The notes under the pieces are model-generated. The model worked only from the letters and a program-made list of their open reading frames with translations, ran no database searches and was not told the DNA's origin. Shown here in pieces: positions 8,702-18,593 of a stretch of 64,000 bases of DNA. The first letter of the stretch is position 1. The number at the start of each line of letters is the position of its first letter. The stretch covers positions 5,996-69,995 of the forward strand of contig JAEXFD010000063.1 in the NCBI GenBank assembly GCA_023400405.1. Direction: 5' to 3'. The stretch comes from Pseudomonadota bacterium. GTDB taxonomy: Bacteria; Pseudomonadota; Alphaproteobacteria; Sphingomonadales; Sphingomonadaceae. A program made the position numbers and the translations under genes.

Positions 8702-9841
8702 GTGACCGCGCCTTCGATCACTGCCCGCATCGCCGACGGCGTCGCCGCCATCCCCGCCGATCAATGGGATGCCTGTGCCGGCACCGCCAATCCGTTCGTC
8801 AGCCATGCCTTTCTCACCACGCTCGAACGCTCCGGCTCGGTCGGCGGTTCTTCGGGCTGGCAGCCGCTGCCGATCCTGGTCGACGGTCCCGACGGGAAGC
8901 CGGCCGGCATTGCCCCGGCCTATGCCAAGAGCCACAGCCAGGGCGAATACGTCTTCGATCACGCCTGGGCCGATGCCTGGGAGCGCGCGGGCGGCGACTA
9001 TTATCCCAAGCTCCAGGTCGCCGTGCCGTTTACCCCGGTCCCCGGCCCCCGCCTGCTCCTGCGCGATCCCGCCATCGCCCCGGCCTTGATCGCCGCGGTC
9101 GAGGCGGTGACCGACCAGAACCGCCTCTCCTCGGCCCATGCCACGTTCATCGACGACGCGCAGCTGCCCGAATTCGAGCGCGCCGGCTGGCTGATGCGCG
9201 CGGGCACCCAATTCCATTGGCACAATGACGGCTATGCCGGCTTCGACGATTTCCTCGCCGCGCTCGCCAGCCGCAAGCGCAAGGCGATCCGCAAGGAACG
9301 CGCCCAGGCGCTGGAAGGGCTCACCGTCCGCCACGTCTCCGGCCGCGACGCCACAGAGGCCGATTGGGACGCATTCTGGGCCTTCTACCAGGACACCGGC
9401 AGCCGCAAATGGGGCCGCCCCTATCTTACCCGCAGCTTCTTCTCGATGCTGGGCGAGGCGATGCCCGATCGGGTCCTGCTGATGTTCGCCGATCGCGGCC
9501 GCCGCCCGATCGCCGGCGCGCTCAACCTGATCGGCAGCGATGCGCTGTTCGGCCGCTATTGGGGCGCGATCGAGGAAGTCCCCTTCCTCCATTTCGAACT
9601 CTGCTATTACCAGGCGATCGATGCGGCGATCGCGCGCGGCCTTGCCCGAGTCGAGGCCGGCGCGCAGGGCGAACACAAGCTCGCCCGCGGCTATGGCCCG
9701 GTCACCACCTGGTCGGCGCACTACATTCCCGATCCGAACTTCCGCCGCGCCGTCGCCGATTTCCTCGAGCGCGAGCGCGCCGCAGTCAGCCACGAACAGG
9801 ATTATCTCGCCGAGCTCACGCCCTTCAAGCGCGGCGAATAG
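8702..9841 (+). CDS. GNAT/FemAB-like N-acyltransferase family protein
   Basis: The product of about 379 residues matches the family often called peptidoglycan-biosynthesis-like GNAT (FemAB_like). Blocks seen are ANPFVSHAFLTTLERSG, AYAKSHSQGEYVFDHAWADA, SSAHATFIDDAQLPEFERAG, ASRKRKAIRKERAQA, GRYWGAIEEVPFLHFELCYY and AGAQGEHKLARGYGPVTTWS. The physiological substrate is not established to my knowledge. The start chosen is the GTG at 8702; its ribosome site is poor, so a nearby alternative is possible. It lies 52 bases after the channel gene on the same strand and may be the last gene of that transcript. Confidence 0.75.
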   Translation: MTAPSITARIADGVAAIPADQWDACAGTANPFVSHAFLTTLERSGSVGGSSGWQPLPILVDGPDGKPAGIAPAYAKSHSQGEYVFDHAWADAWERAGGDYYPKLQVAVPFTPVPGPRLLLRDPAIAPALIAAVEAVTDQNRLSSAHATFIDDAQLPEFERAGWLMRAGTQFHWHNDGYAGFDDFLAALASRKRKAIRKERAQALEGLTVRHVSGRDATEADWDAFWAFYQDTGSRKWGRPYLTRSFFSMLGEAMPDRVLLMFADRGRRPIAGALNLIGSDALFGRYWGAIEEVPFLHFELCYYQAIDAAIARGLARVEAGAQGEHKLARGYGPVTTWSAHYIPDPNFRRAVADFLERERAAVSHEQDYLAELTPFKRGE

Positions 9842-9861
9842 ACCCTCCGCTCCGAAGCAAC

Positions 9862-9984
9862 CCGTTCGCCCTGAGCCTGTCGAAGCCTGTCCTGAGCGAC
9901 GCCGCCGGCGGCGTCGAAGGGAGCGGCCATCTGCGGGCGGCTGGCTTGTGGCGAAGCGCCCTTCGACAAGCTCAGGGCGAACGG
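9862..9984. repeat. Palindromic intergenic repeat, family A (copy 1)
   Basis: Outer arms at 9862-9885 and 9961-9984 are near-perfect inverted copies (the right arm reads CTTCGACAAGCTCAGGGCGA and on). The middle holds a second partial copy of the same arm and a GC-rich hairpin. The element fills the gap between two convergent genes. A second copy with a perfect 27-base inverted repeat is at 29533-29621. It could act as a bidirectional terminator or be a non-autonomous mobile palindrome. Confidence 0.8.
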
Positions 9985-10002
9985 ATCAGACAAGGTAGTC
10001 CT

Positions 10003-11787
10003 TCAGCGGCGGTGCGCGCGGCTCTTCGGCTTGGCGGTAGGGGATGGCGCGGGCGAGGGCTCCTCGCTCGGCAGCGGGCTCGGCACCACTTCCGGCTCGG
10101 GCGTGGCATCGGGTTCGGGCAGGTTGCTCGTGCGCTGGTGAGCCAGCCCCTCGGCGCGGATGATCTCGCGCTCCCAGCGCGGCAGCGGCAGCTCGCCCGG
10201 CTCGATCACCGGCGCCGGGACGCTGTGGTCGATCTTGAACAGCGCGCTCGCCCCGTCGCGCCACAGGGGGATCAGCCCCTGTTCGAAGCGCGGATCATAG
10301 TTGGGCGGCTCGATCATCCAGACATAGTCGAACGCGTCGCGGGGGAAGCGCGCCATCGCCCAGGGCACCGGCCGCCACCATTCGCGCGGGCACTGCACGT
10401 CGGTGACGATCTGCGACGGATCATGGGCGAAACGCTGCGCCGGGGCATAGCGCACGGTGAGCAATTGCCCGCCGGCCATCGACCATTGATCGTTGGTGTA
10501 CGCGAGCTTGCGCTCCAGCGCGAGCGCCGGCACGTGCTGCAGGCGCGTCATCTTCCATTCGTTGTAGCAGGTCTCGCCGACAAAGCTGATCAGCCGTGCG
10601 CCCTGCGGCAGATGGTCGAGCGCGCGCAGCTCACGCTGGTACGACCGGTCGTACAGCCAGAAGCTCCAGGTCGTCGCCGCGATCCGCACGCAGAAAAAGG
10701 CCATGCCCAGCATCGCCACCGTCGTCGCGCCGCGGATCGAGAGGCCCGGCTTCGCGCGGATCGCGAGGATGCCGATCGCCAGCAGGAACGGCACCAGCCG
10801 CATGTCGGCATAGGCCGATCCGAACACCACGCGCGGCAGCAGGATATAGACGAGCAGCAGCAGCACGCCCGAAATGGCGAGGTTGCGCGAATATTGGATG
10901 TTCGGGTCGCGCACCGCCTTGAACAGCAGCATGAACAGCACGCCGACCGAGGCAATGTCGAACAGCTGCCAGCGGTCGCGGAAGACCTGCGTCACCCACA
11001 GCACCTTGGCGCGCCAGTTGAACATGTCGAAGGTCTGGCCCGAGACATGCCCGCCCGATCGCCACAGCACCATCAGCAGCGCCGGCGGCGCCAGCACCAG
11101 GCACTGGATGCCGGCGAGGAACCAGGGCACCACCCAGGCGCCGACCAGGTCGCGATACCAGGGCTTGCTGGGATCGCGGCGCGCGTCGTGCTGGCGGATC
11201 AACTCGGCCGAGAAGGCGAGGATGCCGAGCAGCCCCCAGCCATAGGTGTGGCAGATCCAGATCAGCACCGAGATCGGCAAGAACACCGCCGTTCGGAAGG
11301 CGAACTTGCCGAGCCGCGCCAGCCGCAGCCACCAGCCGAAGGCGAGCAGCGCGAAGGCCATCGACAGCGCGAAATTGACGAAGCCGAAATGGAAGGGGAA
11401 GGCATAAGCGAGCGGCAGCGCGAACAGCGCGGTCGCCGGGATGCGGCCATGCACTTCGCGCGCGATCCACAGCATCCCCGCCACGGTCATCGCGGGAATC
11501 GCGATGACGATCAGCTTCACCGCCAGCTCGAGCCCGAAGATATAATGGAGCGGGATGACGAGCAGATCGACGCCCAGATTGCCCATCAGGCTCCAGCGAA
11601 AATCGTACCACTCGCGCAGGAAGGGATATTGGTCATAGGTGAACTGGACGCGGTATCGCCCCATATGGCCGGGCAGATCGACGATCGGAGGGATCGAGGG
11701 CCAGAGCAACGGCACGATCGCGATGAGCACGCATAGCGCCACGAACCGTCGTGTCTGCCACCATTGCAGCGTGTCGCCCCTGTCCAT
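10003..11787 (-). CDS. Polytopic membrane protein, GT-C-like, paralogue of the upstream gene
   Basis: The 594-residue protein has about ten or more hydrophobic segments up to residue 400, a soluble region (about 400-540), and a proline/serine-rich tail ending in basic residues. Near the N-terminus it has WPSIPPIVDLPGHMGRYRV, and later CHTYGWGLLGILAFSAEL. Both are shared with the protein at 11833-13320, so the two are clear paralogues. The aspartate in DLPGH lies where GT-C glycosyltransferases carry a catalytic acid in the first periplasmic loop; this is inference. Third gene of a run with the STT3-like protein. Function is unknown; transfer of a lipid-linked sugar is a reasonable guess. Confidence 0.7.
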   Translation of the reverse strand: MDRGDTLQWWQTRRFVALCVLIAIVPLLWPSIPPIVDLPGHMGRYRVQFTYDQYPFLREWYDFRWSLMGNLGVDLLVIPLHYIFGLELAVKLIVIAIPAMTVAGMLWIAREVHGRIPATALFALPLAYAFPFHFGFVNFALSMAFALLAFGWWLRLARLGKFAFRTAVFLPISVLIWICHTYGWGLLGILAFSAELIRQHDARRDPSKPWYRDLVGAWVVPWFLAGIQCLVLAPPALLMVLWRSGGHVSGQTFDMFNWRAKVLWVTQVFRDRWQLFDIASVGVLFMLLFKAVRDPNIQYSRNLAISGVLLLLVYILLPRVVFGSAYADMRLVPFLLAIGILAIRAKPGLSIRGATTVAMLGMAFFCVRIAATTWSFWLYDRSYQRELRALDHLPQGARLISFVGETCYNEWKMTRLQHVPALALERKLAYTNDQWSMAGGQLLTVRYAPAQRFAHDPSQIVTDVQCPREWWRPVPWAMARFPRDAFDYVWMIEPPNYDPRFEQGLIPLWRDGASALFKIDHSVPAPVIEPGELPLPRWEREIIRAEGLAHQRTSNLPEPDATPEPEVVPSPLPSEEPSPAPSPTAKPKSRAHRR

Positions 11788-11832
11788 CCGGGCGCTTCTA
11801 GGGGAGCAGGGGCCTTCGCTGCAAGCCGCCGC

Positions 11833-13320
11833 TCATCGGACGGCGTAAAGCGCCGAAACTTTGTTGGACCAGATCAGGACGACGTCGGGCGCAAGCGCGG
11901 GCCGGGCGGGGAAATCCAGCGTCCAGACATAGCCGAACGTGCCGCGATCGAAGCTGTGGATCGCATCGTCGAAGCGCGTTGGCCGGTATTCGCAGCTTTC
12001 GGGATAGACGAGCTGCGAGGGATCCGCCCGGAAGCGCCCGGTTTCCGGATGGCGCGCGCGTAGCAGCTGCTGCCCGGCAAGCACCCATTGGCCGTTCTCG
12101 AAGATGTCGCGCCGCGCCAGCGCGATGCCGGCGATATGGCCCAGCCGGTCGCCATGCCAGGCCGAAGCGCAGGCCTCGTTGACCAGCACCAGCACCGCCG
12201 CGCCGCGCGGCAGATGCGGCACCACCGCCAGCGCGGCCTGCTGGGTCTGGGCGAAGAGCAGCATCGCGATGCTGGTGGTCACCATGCGCACCACGAAGAA
12301 TCCCGTCGCCGCCAGCGCCAGCGCCGCCTCGATCCGGGACCGCCCCGGCTCGGGGCGAATCGCGATCAACGCCAGCGCCACCGCCGGCGCGAACATCCGC
12401 ATGTCGACATAGGCGCCGCCCGCGAACAGCCGGGGCAGCGCCAGGAAGGCGATGAAGCACAGCGGCGCCGCCGTGCCGGTCAATCGATCGAAGCGCAGCC
12501 GCCGGTCGCGCAGCCCCGCCCAGATCAGGGCGAGGAGGATCGCGGTGCAGCCGACATCATACCATTTCCAGCGCTCGCGCAGCAGCGCCGAGACCCAGCT
12601 CGCCTTGGCTTTCCAGTCCCAGGCCACGCCCTCGCCTGCCGGGCCGATCATCAGCAGCGCCGGGCCGGCGAGCGGCAGGCACCATCCCGCCGCCTGTCCC
12701 ATCGCCGCGAGCCGGCTTCGCCCCGCCTCGCGAGCGCGCACCCATTCGGCGGCGAAGGCCAGCAACCCGAACATCCCCCAGCCGAAGCTGTGCGCGATCC
12801 ACAAGGCGAAACTGATCGGCACGAAGAGAGCGGCGCGCAGCCACGGCCGCCGCGCCATCGCCAGCCAGAGGAGCAGCGCATGCAGCGCCAGCCCGCCGGC
12901 CAGCATGAAGTTCACAAAGCCGAGCTGGAAGGCATAGCCATAGACGAGGGGGAAGGCGAAGGGCGCGGCGGGCGACAATGCTCCGCCGGCGCGGCGCGAG
13001 AGCAGGATCAGCCCGCTCACCCAGAGCGGCGGGATCGCCAGCACCACCAGCTTCGTGGCCCGCTCCGCATCGAGCAGCGGGGCGAGCGCCTGGACGATCA
13101 GGTCGACGCCGAGATTGCCGATCAGGCCCCATTCGAATTGCCAATGGCGCTGCAGATCGGCCGAGGATCGAATCGCGGCGGCGACATGATAGCGGCCGAT
13201 ATGGCCGGGAAGGTCGGCGAGCGGCGGCAGCGACGGCCAGAGCAAAGGCACGCACGAGCCCAGGATCGCGGCGAGCGCGAACCAGCGGGTCTCCCACCAA
13301 CGCTTGGCGTCCGTCTGCAT
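11833..13320 (-). CDS. Polytopic membrane protein, GT-C-like, paralogue of the downstream gene
   Basis: The 495-residue protein shares layout with its neighbour: the N-terminal WPSLPPLADLPGHIGRYHVA, GNLGVDLIVQALAP, and AHSFGWGMFGLLAFAAEWVR, then a C-terminal soluble region rich in W, R and D. It lacks the proline-rich tail of the 594-residue paralogue. Its ATG overlaps the stop of the STT3-like gene by one base, so translation of the two is probably coupled. The product sits in the inner membrane and is possibly a lipid-linked sugar transferase. No exact family is recognised. Confidence 0.7.
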   Translation of the reverse strand: MQTDAKRWWETRWFALAAILGSCVPLLWPSLPPLADLPGHIGRYHVAAAIRSSADLQRHWQFEWGLIGNLGVDLIVQALAPLLDAERATKLVVLAIPPLWVSGLILLSRRAGGALSPAAPFAFPLVYGYAFQLGFVNFMLAGGLALHALLLWLAMARRPWLRAALFVPISFALWIAHSFGWGMFGLLAFAAEWVRAREAGRSRLAAMGQAAGWCLPLAGPALLMIGPAGEGVAWDWKAKASWVSALLRERWKWYDVGCTAILLALIWAGLRDRRLRFDRLTGTAAPLCFIAFLALPRLFAGGAYVDMRMFAPAVALALIAIRPEPGRSRIEAALALAATGFFVVRMVTTSIAMLLFAQTQQAALAVVPHLPRGAAVLVLVNEACASAWHGDRLGHIAGIALARRDIFENGQWVLAGQQLLRARHPETGRFRADPSQLVYPESCEYRPTRFDDAIHSFDRGTFGYVWTLDFPARPALAPDVVLIWSNKVSALYAVR

Positions 13321-15032
13321 CAGTCGCGCGACACCAGGCGATAGAGTCGTGGCGCATCGCCGGCATCGACCGGCGCCAGCCAGGCCGGCACCGCGCCCGC
13401 GCGGAGCTGCGCGGCGAGGCTCTGCGCCCCGGCCCCGCCATCGACGAAACGATCGAGATCGCCGCGGCAGAAGGCGACGTAATCGACGCCCCAGCTTCGC
13501 GCGATCGCCTCCGAAGCAGCAGGGTTGCCCATGAAGAAGTCGTACATCGCCCGATTCCCCCGATTGTTGCGATGATAAGGTGCGGCGACGACGCGGTGGC
13601 TCGTGCCGGCAATGGCATAGGCGCCGAGGTCCACCGGCGCGATCAGCCGGCCCGGCGGCAGCGCCGCGAGCCGGGCAAGCCCCTCAGGCCCGGTGCAATT
13701 CGCCCCGGGTGCTCCGCGCGCGGGGAACAGCCGCTCGGCGGCGATCGGATAGAGGATGCCGGTCGAAAGGATCCAGGCGCCCGCCAGCGCCAGCGCGCCG
13801 CGCAGCCGCGCCGCACCGATCAGCACCGAAAGCCCCGGTGCCGCGAGCAGCGCGCCGGCATAGGCCCCGCGCAATTGCATCAGCGTGACCGCGAAGGCGG
13901 CGATCAGGAAGGCGACGACGATCCACCAGCCCTCCTCGCGCCGGCGCCAGGCGATCGCGGCAGTGACGCCCAGCCCGACCGCCGCTAGGCCGCCATAGGC
14001 CAGCGCATTGGCCGGCGGCGCCCCGAACAGCGGCTGCGCCTCACCGACGCGCGCGAGCCACGCACGGGCCAACACCGGATCGACTGCGCCATAGGGATCG
14101 AGGCAATCGGCTCCCAGCAGGATCGCAAGCACCACCACCCCGCATGCCGCCAGCCCCGCCGCCACGAAGCGCGAACGGCGGGTGAAGCGCCCCGCCATCC
14201 CGAACAGGGCCAGCGCAAGCGGCGCGAACGACGCGGGCTCCACGACCCGCCAGAGTTTTCCGGTGAAGCCGTCGCACGACGGATAGGCCCAGCCACTCGT
14301 GCGAAAGACCACAGCGACACCCGACAAGGCGAGCGGAAGTGCGATTCCGAGCCCGAACAGCCGCGCCTGTGCCCCCGGGCGCTCGAATACCCAAAGCAGG
14401 ACGACCGCCGCCCCGCCAACGGCAAGCAGCGGCGCGGTCTCCAGTCCGATCACCAGCGAAGCCGCGATCGCCAGGGACGCTACGGCCCCGTCGCGGAAGC
14501 GCCCCGTGCCGATCAGGGCACGCAGCAGCACCAGTACAAGCAGCAGCTGCAATCCGTGATGGTCGATCCGCCCGGGCAGGAACACGCTCGTCGCCGGATA
14601 GGCGAGCCCGGCGACCAGGATCGCCGTGAATGCCGGCGCCCCCAGCCGCCGAGCGACCTCGCCGGTCAGCGTCAAGGCGCCCGCAAACAGCATCGCCGGC
14701 CAGGCGATCAGTGCGGCCAGCGTCGCGGCATGTTCGCCGATGACCGGCGTCAGCGCAGCGATGATCGCGCCCGGCACCAGGTCCGGCAGCCGCGACCAGT
14801 GCATCTCCAGCCCCGGCGGCGCGCCCAGCCGGTGCTGGGCCAGGTCGGCGAACGCCTGTCCGCCCAGCCAGTCGCGGATCTGCTGGAGCCGCATTGCATC
14901 GTCGGTGTCGGGCAAGTGCAGCCGCGACAGGTCGCCCCAATCGCGCAGCACCCAGCCGAGGCTCAGCACGCCCGCCAGCAGGATCGCGAGCAACGGCTCG
15001 CGCCAACGGACAAAGGATGTGCGCGCAGCCAT
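13320..15032 (-). CDS. STT3/oligosaccharyltransferase-like GT-C membrane protein
   Basis: The 570-residue protein has about eleven to thirteen hydrophobic segments and a short C-terminal soluble domain. After the first membrane segment it has HLPDTDDAMRLQQIRDWL, which resembles the acidic first-loop motif of STT3/AglB/PglB enzymes, followed by WSRLPDLVPG. The second loop contains PGRIDHHGLQLLLVLVLL, reminiscent of the second acidic/histidine motif. The C-terminal domain lacks an obvious WWDYG signature. This supports a GT-C enzyme using a lipid-linked sugar donor, but not necessarily protein N-glycosylation. It lies 45 bases after argG and is overlapped by the next membrane-protein gene. Confidence 0.65.
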   Translation of the reverse strand: MAARTSFVRWREPLLAILLAGVLSLGWVLRDWGDLSRLHLPDTDDAMRLQQIRDWLGGQAFADLAQHRLGAPPGLEMHWSRLPDLVPGAIIAALTPVIGEHAATLAALIAWPAMLFAGALTLTGEVARRLGAPAFTAILVAGLAYPATSVFLPGRIDHHGLQLLLVLVLLRALIGTGRFRDGAVASLAIAASLVIGLETAPLLAVGGAAVVLLWVFERPGAQARLFGLGIALPLALSGVAVVFRTSGWAYPSCDGFTGKLWRVVEPASFAPLALALFGMAGRFTRRSRFVAAGLAACGVVVLAILLGADCLDPYGAVDPVLARAWLARVGEAQPLFGAPPANALAYGGLAAVGLGVTAAIAWRRREEGWWIVVAFLIAAFAVTLMQLRGAYAGALLAAPGLSVLIGAARLRGALALAGAWILSTGILYPIAAERLFPARGAPGANCTGPEGLARLAALPPGRLIAPVDLGAYAIAGTSHRVVAAPYHRNNRGNRAMYDFFMGNPAASEAIARSWGVDYVAFCRGDLDRFVDGGAGAQSLAAQLRAGAVPAWLAPVDAGDAPRLYRLVSRD

Positions 15033-15077
15033 GCGCCCGGGTTAACCGACTATGGTTAAACCCGGGTTAGGAGCAGG

Positions 15078-16295
<1,218 letters not shown>

Positions 16296-16370
16296 GGGCG
16301 ACTCCAAGGGGACGGGAAACGGCGTGCGCTCTAGGGTCCACGCGCCGCTTCCGCAACCTTTGCCGCGTCC

Positions 16371-16451
16371 CGTCGCCCCAGCGAAGGCTGGGGCCTCCGC
16401 CGCGAGCCTCTCGGCTTACTGCAAGAGACGCCAGCCTGCGCTGGCATGACG
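16371..16451. repeat. Short imperfect palindromic repeat (family B)
   Basis: The arm starting CGTCGCCCCAGCGAAGGCTG is matched, inverted and with several mismatches, by the arm ending GCCTGCGCTGGCATGACG. It lies between the cfa and argG genes, both on the minus strand. A related, more degraded element is at about 29439-29516. Probably a REP-like element. Confidence 0.6.
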
Positions 16452-16465
16452 AACCGTTCGTACGC

Positions 16466-17722
16466 TTATCCGACCTGACGCAGCGGCTCCGCCGTCGCCT
16501 CGCCGCGCAGCGCCCGTTCGTCCTCGATCATATAATCGCGGGTCAGCGGTAGCGCGTGGCGCGAGCGGGAGAATTGCAGCTGGTAGTTGACCAGCCCGCC
16601 ATATTCGAAGCTCACGAAGCAGCCGGCGAGATAGAAGCACCACATCCGGTAGAAGCGCTCGTCATAGAGCGCCACGATCGCCTCGCGGGCTGCCACGGTG
16701 CGGTCGTACCAGTGCTTCAGCGTCTTGGCATAATGGAGGCGCAGGACCTCCACGTCAGTCATGAAGTAGCGCAGCCCCTCATAGCCCTTGGCGATCTCCG
16801 ACAGCGCGGGGATGTAACCGCCGGGAAAGATATATTTGAGCGTGAACGCATCGGTCACGCCCGGCCCGCCGGCGCGGCCGATCGTGTGGAGCAGCATCAC
16901 GCCTTCGGGCGTCAGCAACTCGCGCACCTTGCGGAAGAAGGTGCGGTAATGCGGCGTGCCGACATGCTCGAACATGCCGACCGAGACGATCCGGTCGAAC
17001 TGGCCGGCAACGTTGCGATAGTCGATCAGCTCGAAGCGCACCTTGTCGGCCACACCCGCCGCTTCGGCGCGCTGGCGGGCGACCTTGAGTTGCTCTTCGG
17101 AAAGCGTGACGCCCAGCACTTCAGCGCCGGTCGTGGCATGGATGTATAGCGCCATCCCGCCCCAGCCGCAGCCGATGTCGAGAACCTTCATGCCCGGTTC
17201 GATCGCGAGCTTGGCGACGATATGCGCCTTCTTGTCGGCCTGGGCCTGTTCCAGGCTCACGCCGGCCTCGCGAAAATAGGCGCAGCTATATTGGCGGTCG
17301 GTGTCGAGGAAGAGGTCGTAGAGCTTGCCCGAGAGATCGTAATGATGCGCGACGTTCTGCTTCGATCGCCGCTCCATGTTGATCCGGCCGATGCGGAACA
17401 GCAGCTTGTCGAGCACCTTCTTGCCCATGCTCGGGAACAGGACATTGGTGTTGTCCTCCCAGCGATTGTTGGTGGCGAACAGCACGACCAGGTCGAGGAT
17501 GTCGCCCTGATCGAGCGTCAGATTGCCGTCCATATAGGCTTCGGCCGCGCCCAGCGACGGGTCGCGCAGGATCTGCCGGACGGCGCCCTTGGCGAGGCGC
17601 ATGGTCACCGGCTTGAACTCGGGGTCCGGCGTCCCGAACCGGGCTTCGCGACCATCGGAATGAATGACGGTGAGTTCTCCGCGCTTCACTGCGCGTGCGA
17701 GAAAGCGATCGATCAACGCCAT
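16466..17722 (-). CDS. cfa: Cyclopropane-fatty-acyl-phospholipid synthase
   Basis: The 418-residue SAM-dependent enzyme adds a methylene bridge to unsaturated acyl chains of membrane phospholipids. Visible features: an N-terminal lipid-interacting domain, NVAHHYDLSGKLYDLFLD, YSCAYFREAGVSLEQAQ, the SAM loop VLDIGCGWGGMALYI, SVGMFEHVGTPHYRTFF, and the C-terminal block YDERFYRMWCFYLAGC with FEYGGLVNYQLQFSR. Order and length fit the CFA family. It is separated from argG by a repeat and is probably transcribed on its own. Confidence 0.95.
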   Translation of the reverse strand: MALIDRFLARAVKRGELTVIHSDGREARFGTPDPEFKPVTMRLAKGAVRQILRDPSLGAAEAYMDGNLTLDQGDILDLVVLFATNNRWEDNTNVLFPSMGKKVLDKLLFRIGRINMERRSKQNVAHHYDLSGKLYDLFLDTDRQYSCAYFREAGVSLEQAQADKKAHIVAKLAIEPGMKVLDIGCGWGGMALYIHATTGAEVLGVTLSEEQLKVARQRAEAAGVADKVRFELIDYRNVAGQFDRIVSVGMFEHVGTPHYRTFFRKVRELLTPEGVMLLHTIGRAGGPGVTDAFTLKYIFPGGYIPALSEIAKGYEGLRYFMTDVEVLRLHYAKTLKHWYDRTVAAREAIVALYDERFYRMWCFYLAGCFVSFEYGGLVNYQLQFSRSRHALPLTRDYMIEDERALRGEATAEPLRQVG

Positions 17723-17858
17723 GCCGGGTCAGGTCTCCAAATTCTTCGGGCCCCCGCCCATCCCCAGCACCTTAGGCGCACTACCGATTTCCGCAAGATT
17801 TCCGCAGGTGCGAAGGATGGTTCAGGTTGCGCCTGTCCGCGCATTTTCACAAAGCAAG

Positions 17859-18593
17859 CTATATCCCGGCATACCATTCATAGCCGGCGATATCCTCCCA
17901 GAAGCCGCCCTTTCCGCGCCCGATCCCGGCCAGGCTTTCCACCGCCTCGATCCGCATCAGATATTTGGCCTGCTTGTAGCCGAGCTGCCGCTCGACCCGC
18001 AGCCGCACCGGCGCGCCATGGCCGACGCTCAGGTAAGCGTCGTTCATCGCCCAGGCGAGGATCGTCTGCGGATGGAAGGCATCGACCAGGTCGATCGACT
18101 CATAATAGGGGATGCCGCGCCCCAGCCGGTCGGCGCAGTGGAAAACGATGTAGCGTGCCCTGGGGCCGAGCCCGGCGGCGGCGAGCACCGTCTCCAGCCG
18201 CGGCCCCTGCCATTTGCCGATGGCGCTCCATCCTTCCACGCAATCGTGCCGCGTCACCTGCGCCCGCTGCGGCATCGCCTGGAGCTGGGCGAGGCTCAGC
18301 GAGAGCGGCCGCGCCACCAGCCCGTCCACCTGCAGCCGCCAGTCGCGAAAGCGGTTCGCCGCCAGCGCATTATATTCCGCGGTATCGGGATTGGCGGTGC
18401 CGTTGGTGCGGAAGCGCGGGCTCATCTGGTCGGTGCGGAATTCGTGCGCCAGCGCCGCGCGCCCGGTGACGCTGCGCTGGAGGAAGCGATGCGCCTCGTC
18501 GGCGTTCATCAGCAGCGGGCTGCCGGTCCAGCGGTCGCATCCCGCGAGCAGCCCCGCGCCCGCCCCCACGATCAGCGTGCGCCGCGCGATCAT
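17859..18593 (-). CDS. Sulfite-oxidase-fold molybdopterin-dependent oxidoreductase (MsrP/YedY-like), exported
   Basis: The 244-residue protein starts with MIARRTLIVGAGAGLLAGC, a twin-arginine-type leader ending in a lipobox. This suggests folded export and lipidation. The molybdenum-ligand cysteine is in TRHDCVEGWSAIGKW, followed by FHCADRLGRGIPYYESIDLV and the substrate-site block VGHGAPVRLRVERQLGYKQA. It is shorter than eukaryotic sulfite oxidases and lacks the dimerisation domain, like YedY/MsrP. It overlaps the cytochrome gene by four bases, so the cytochrome is its likely electron partner. Substrate may be sulfite or an oxidised methionine; the TauE/SafE neighbour favours sulfur chemistry. 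Confidence 0.85.
   Translation of the reverse strand: MIARRTLIVGAGAGLLAGCDRWTGSPLLMNADEAHRFLQRSVTGRAALAHEFRTDQMSPRFRTNGTANPDTAEYNALAANRFRDWRLQVDGLVARPLSLSLAQLQAMPQRAQVTRHDCVEGWSAIGKWQGPRLETVLAAAGLGPRARYIVFHCADRLGRGIPYYESIDLVDAFHPQTILAWAMNDAYLSVGHGAPVRLRVERQLGYKQAKYLMRIEAVESLAGIGRGKGGFWEDIAGYEWYAGI

Noticed and set aside
9364..11736. A 790-residue plus-strand open frame across the FemAB-like gene and the membrane protein
   Set aside because: It crosses a repeat and an antisense gene, has low complexity (Q, R, H rich) and no motif.
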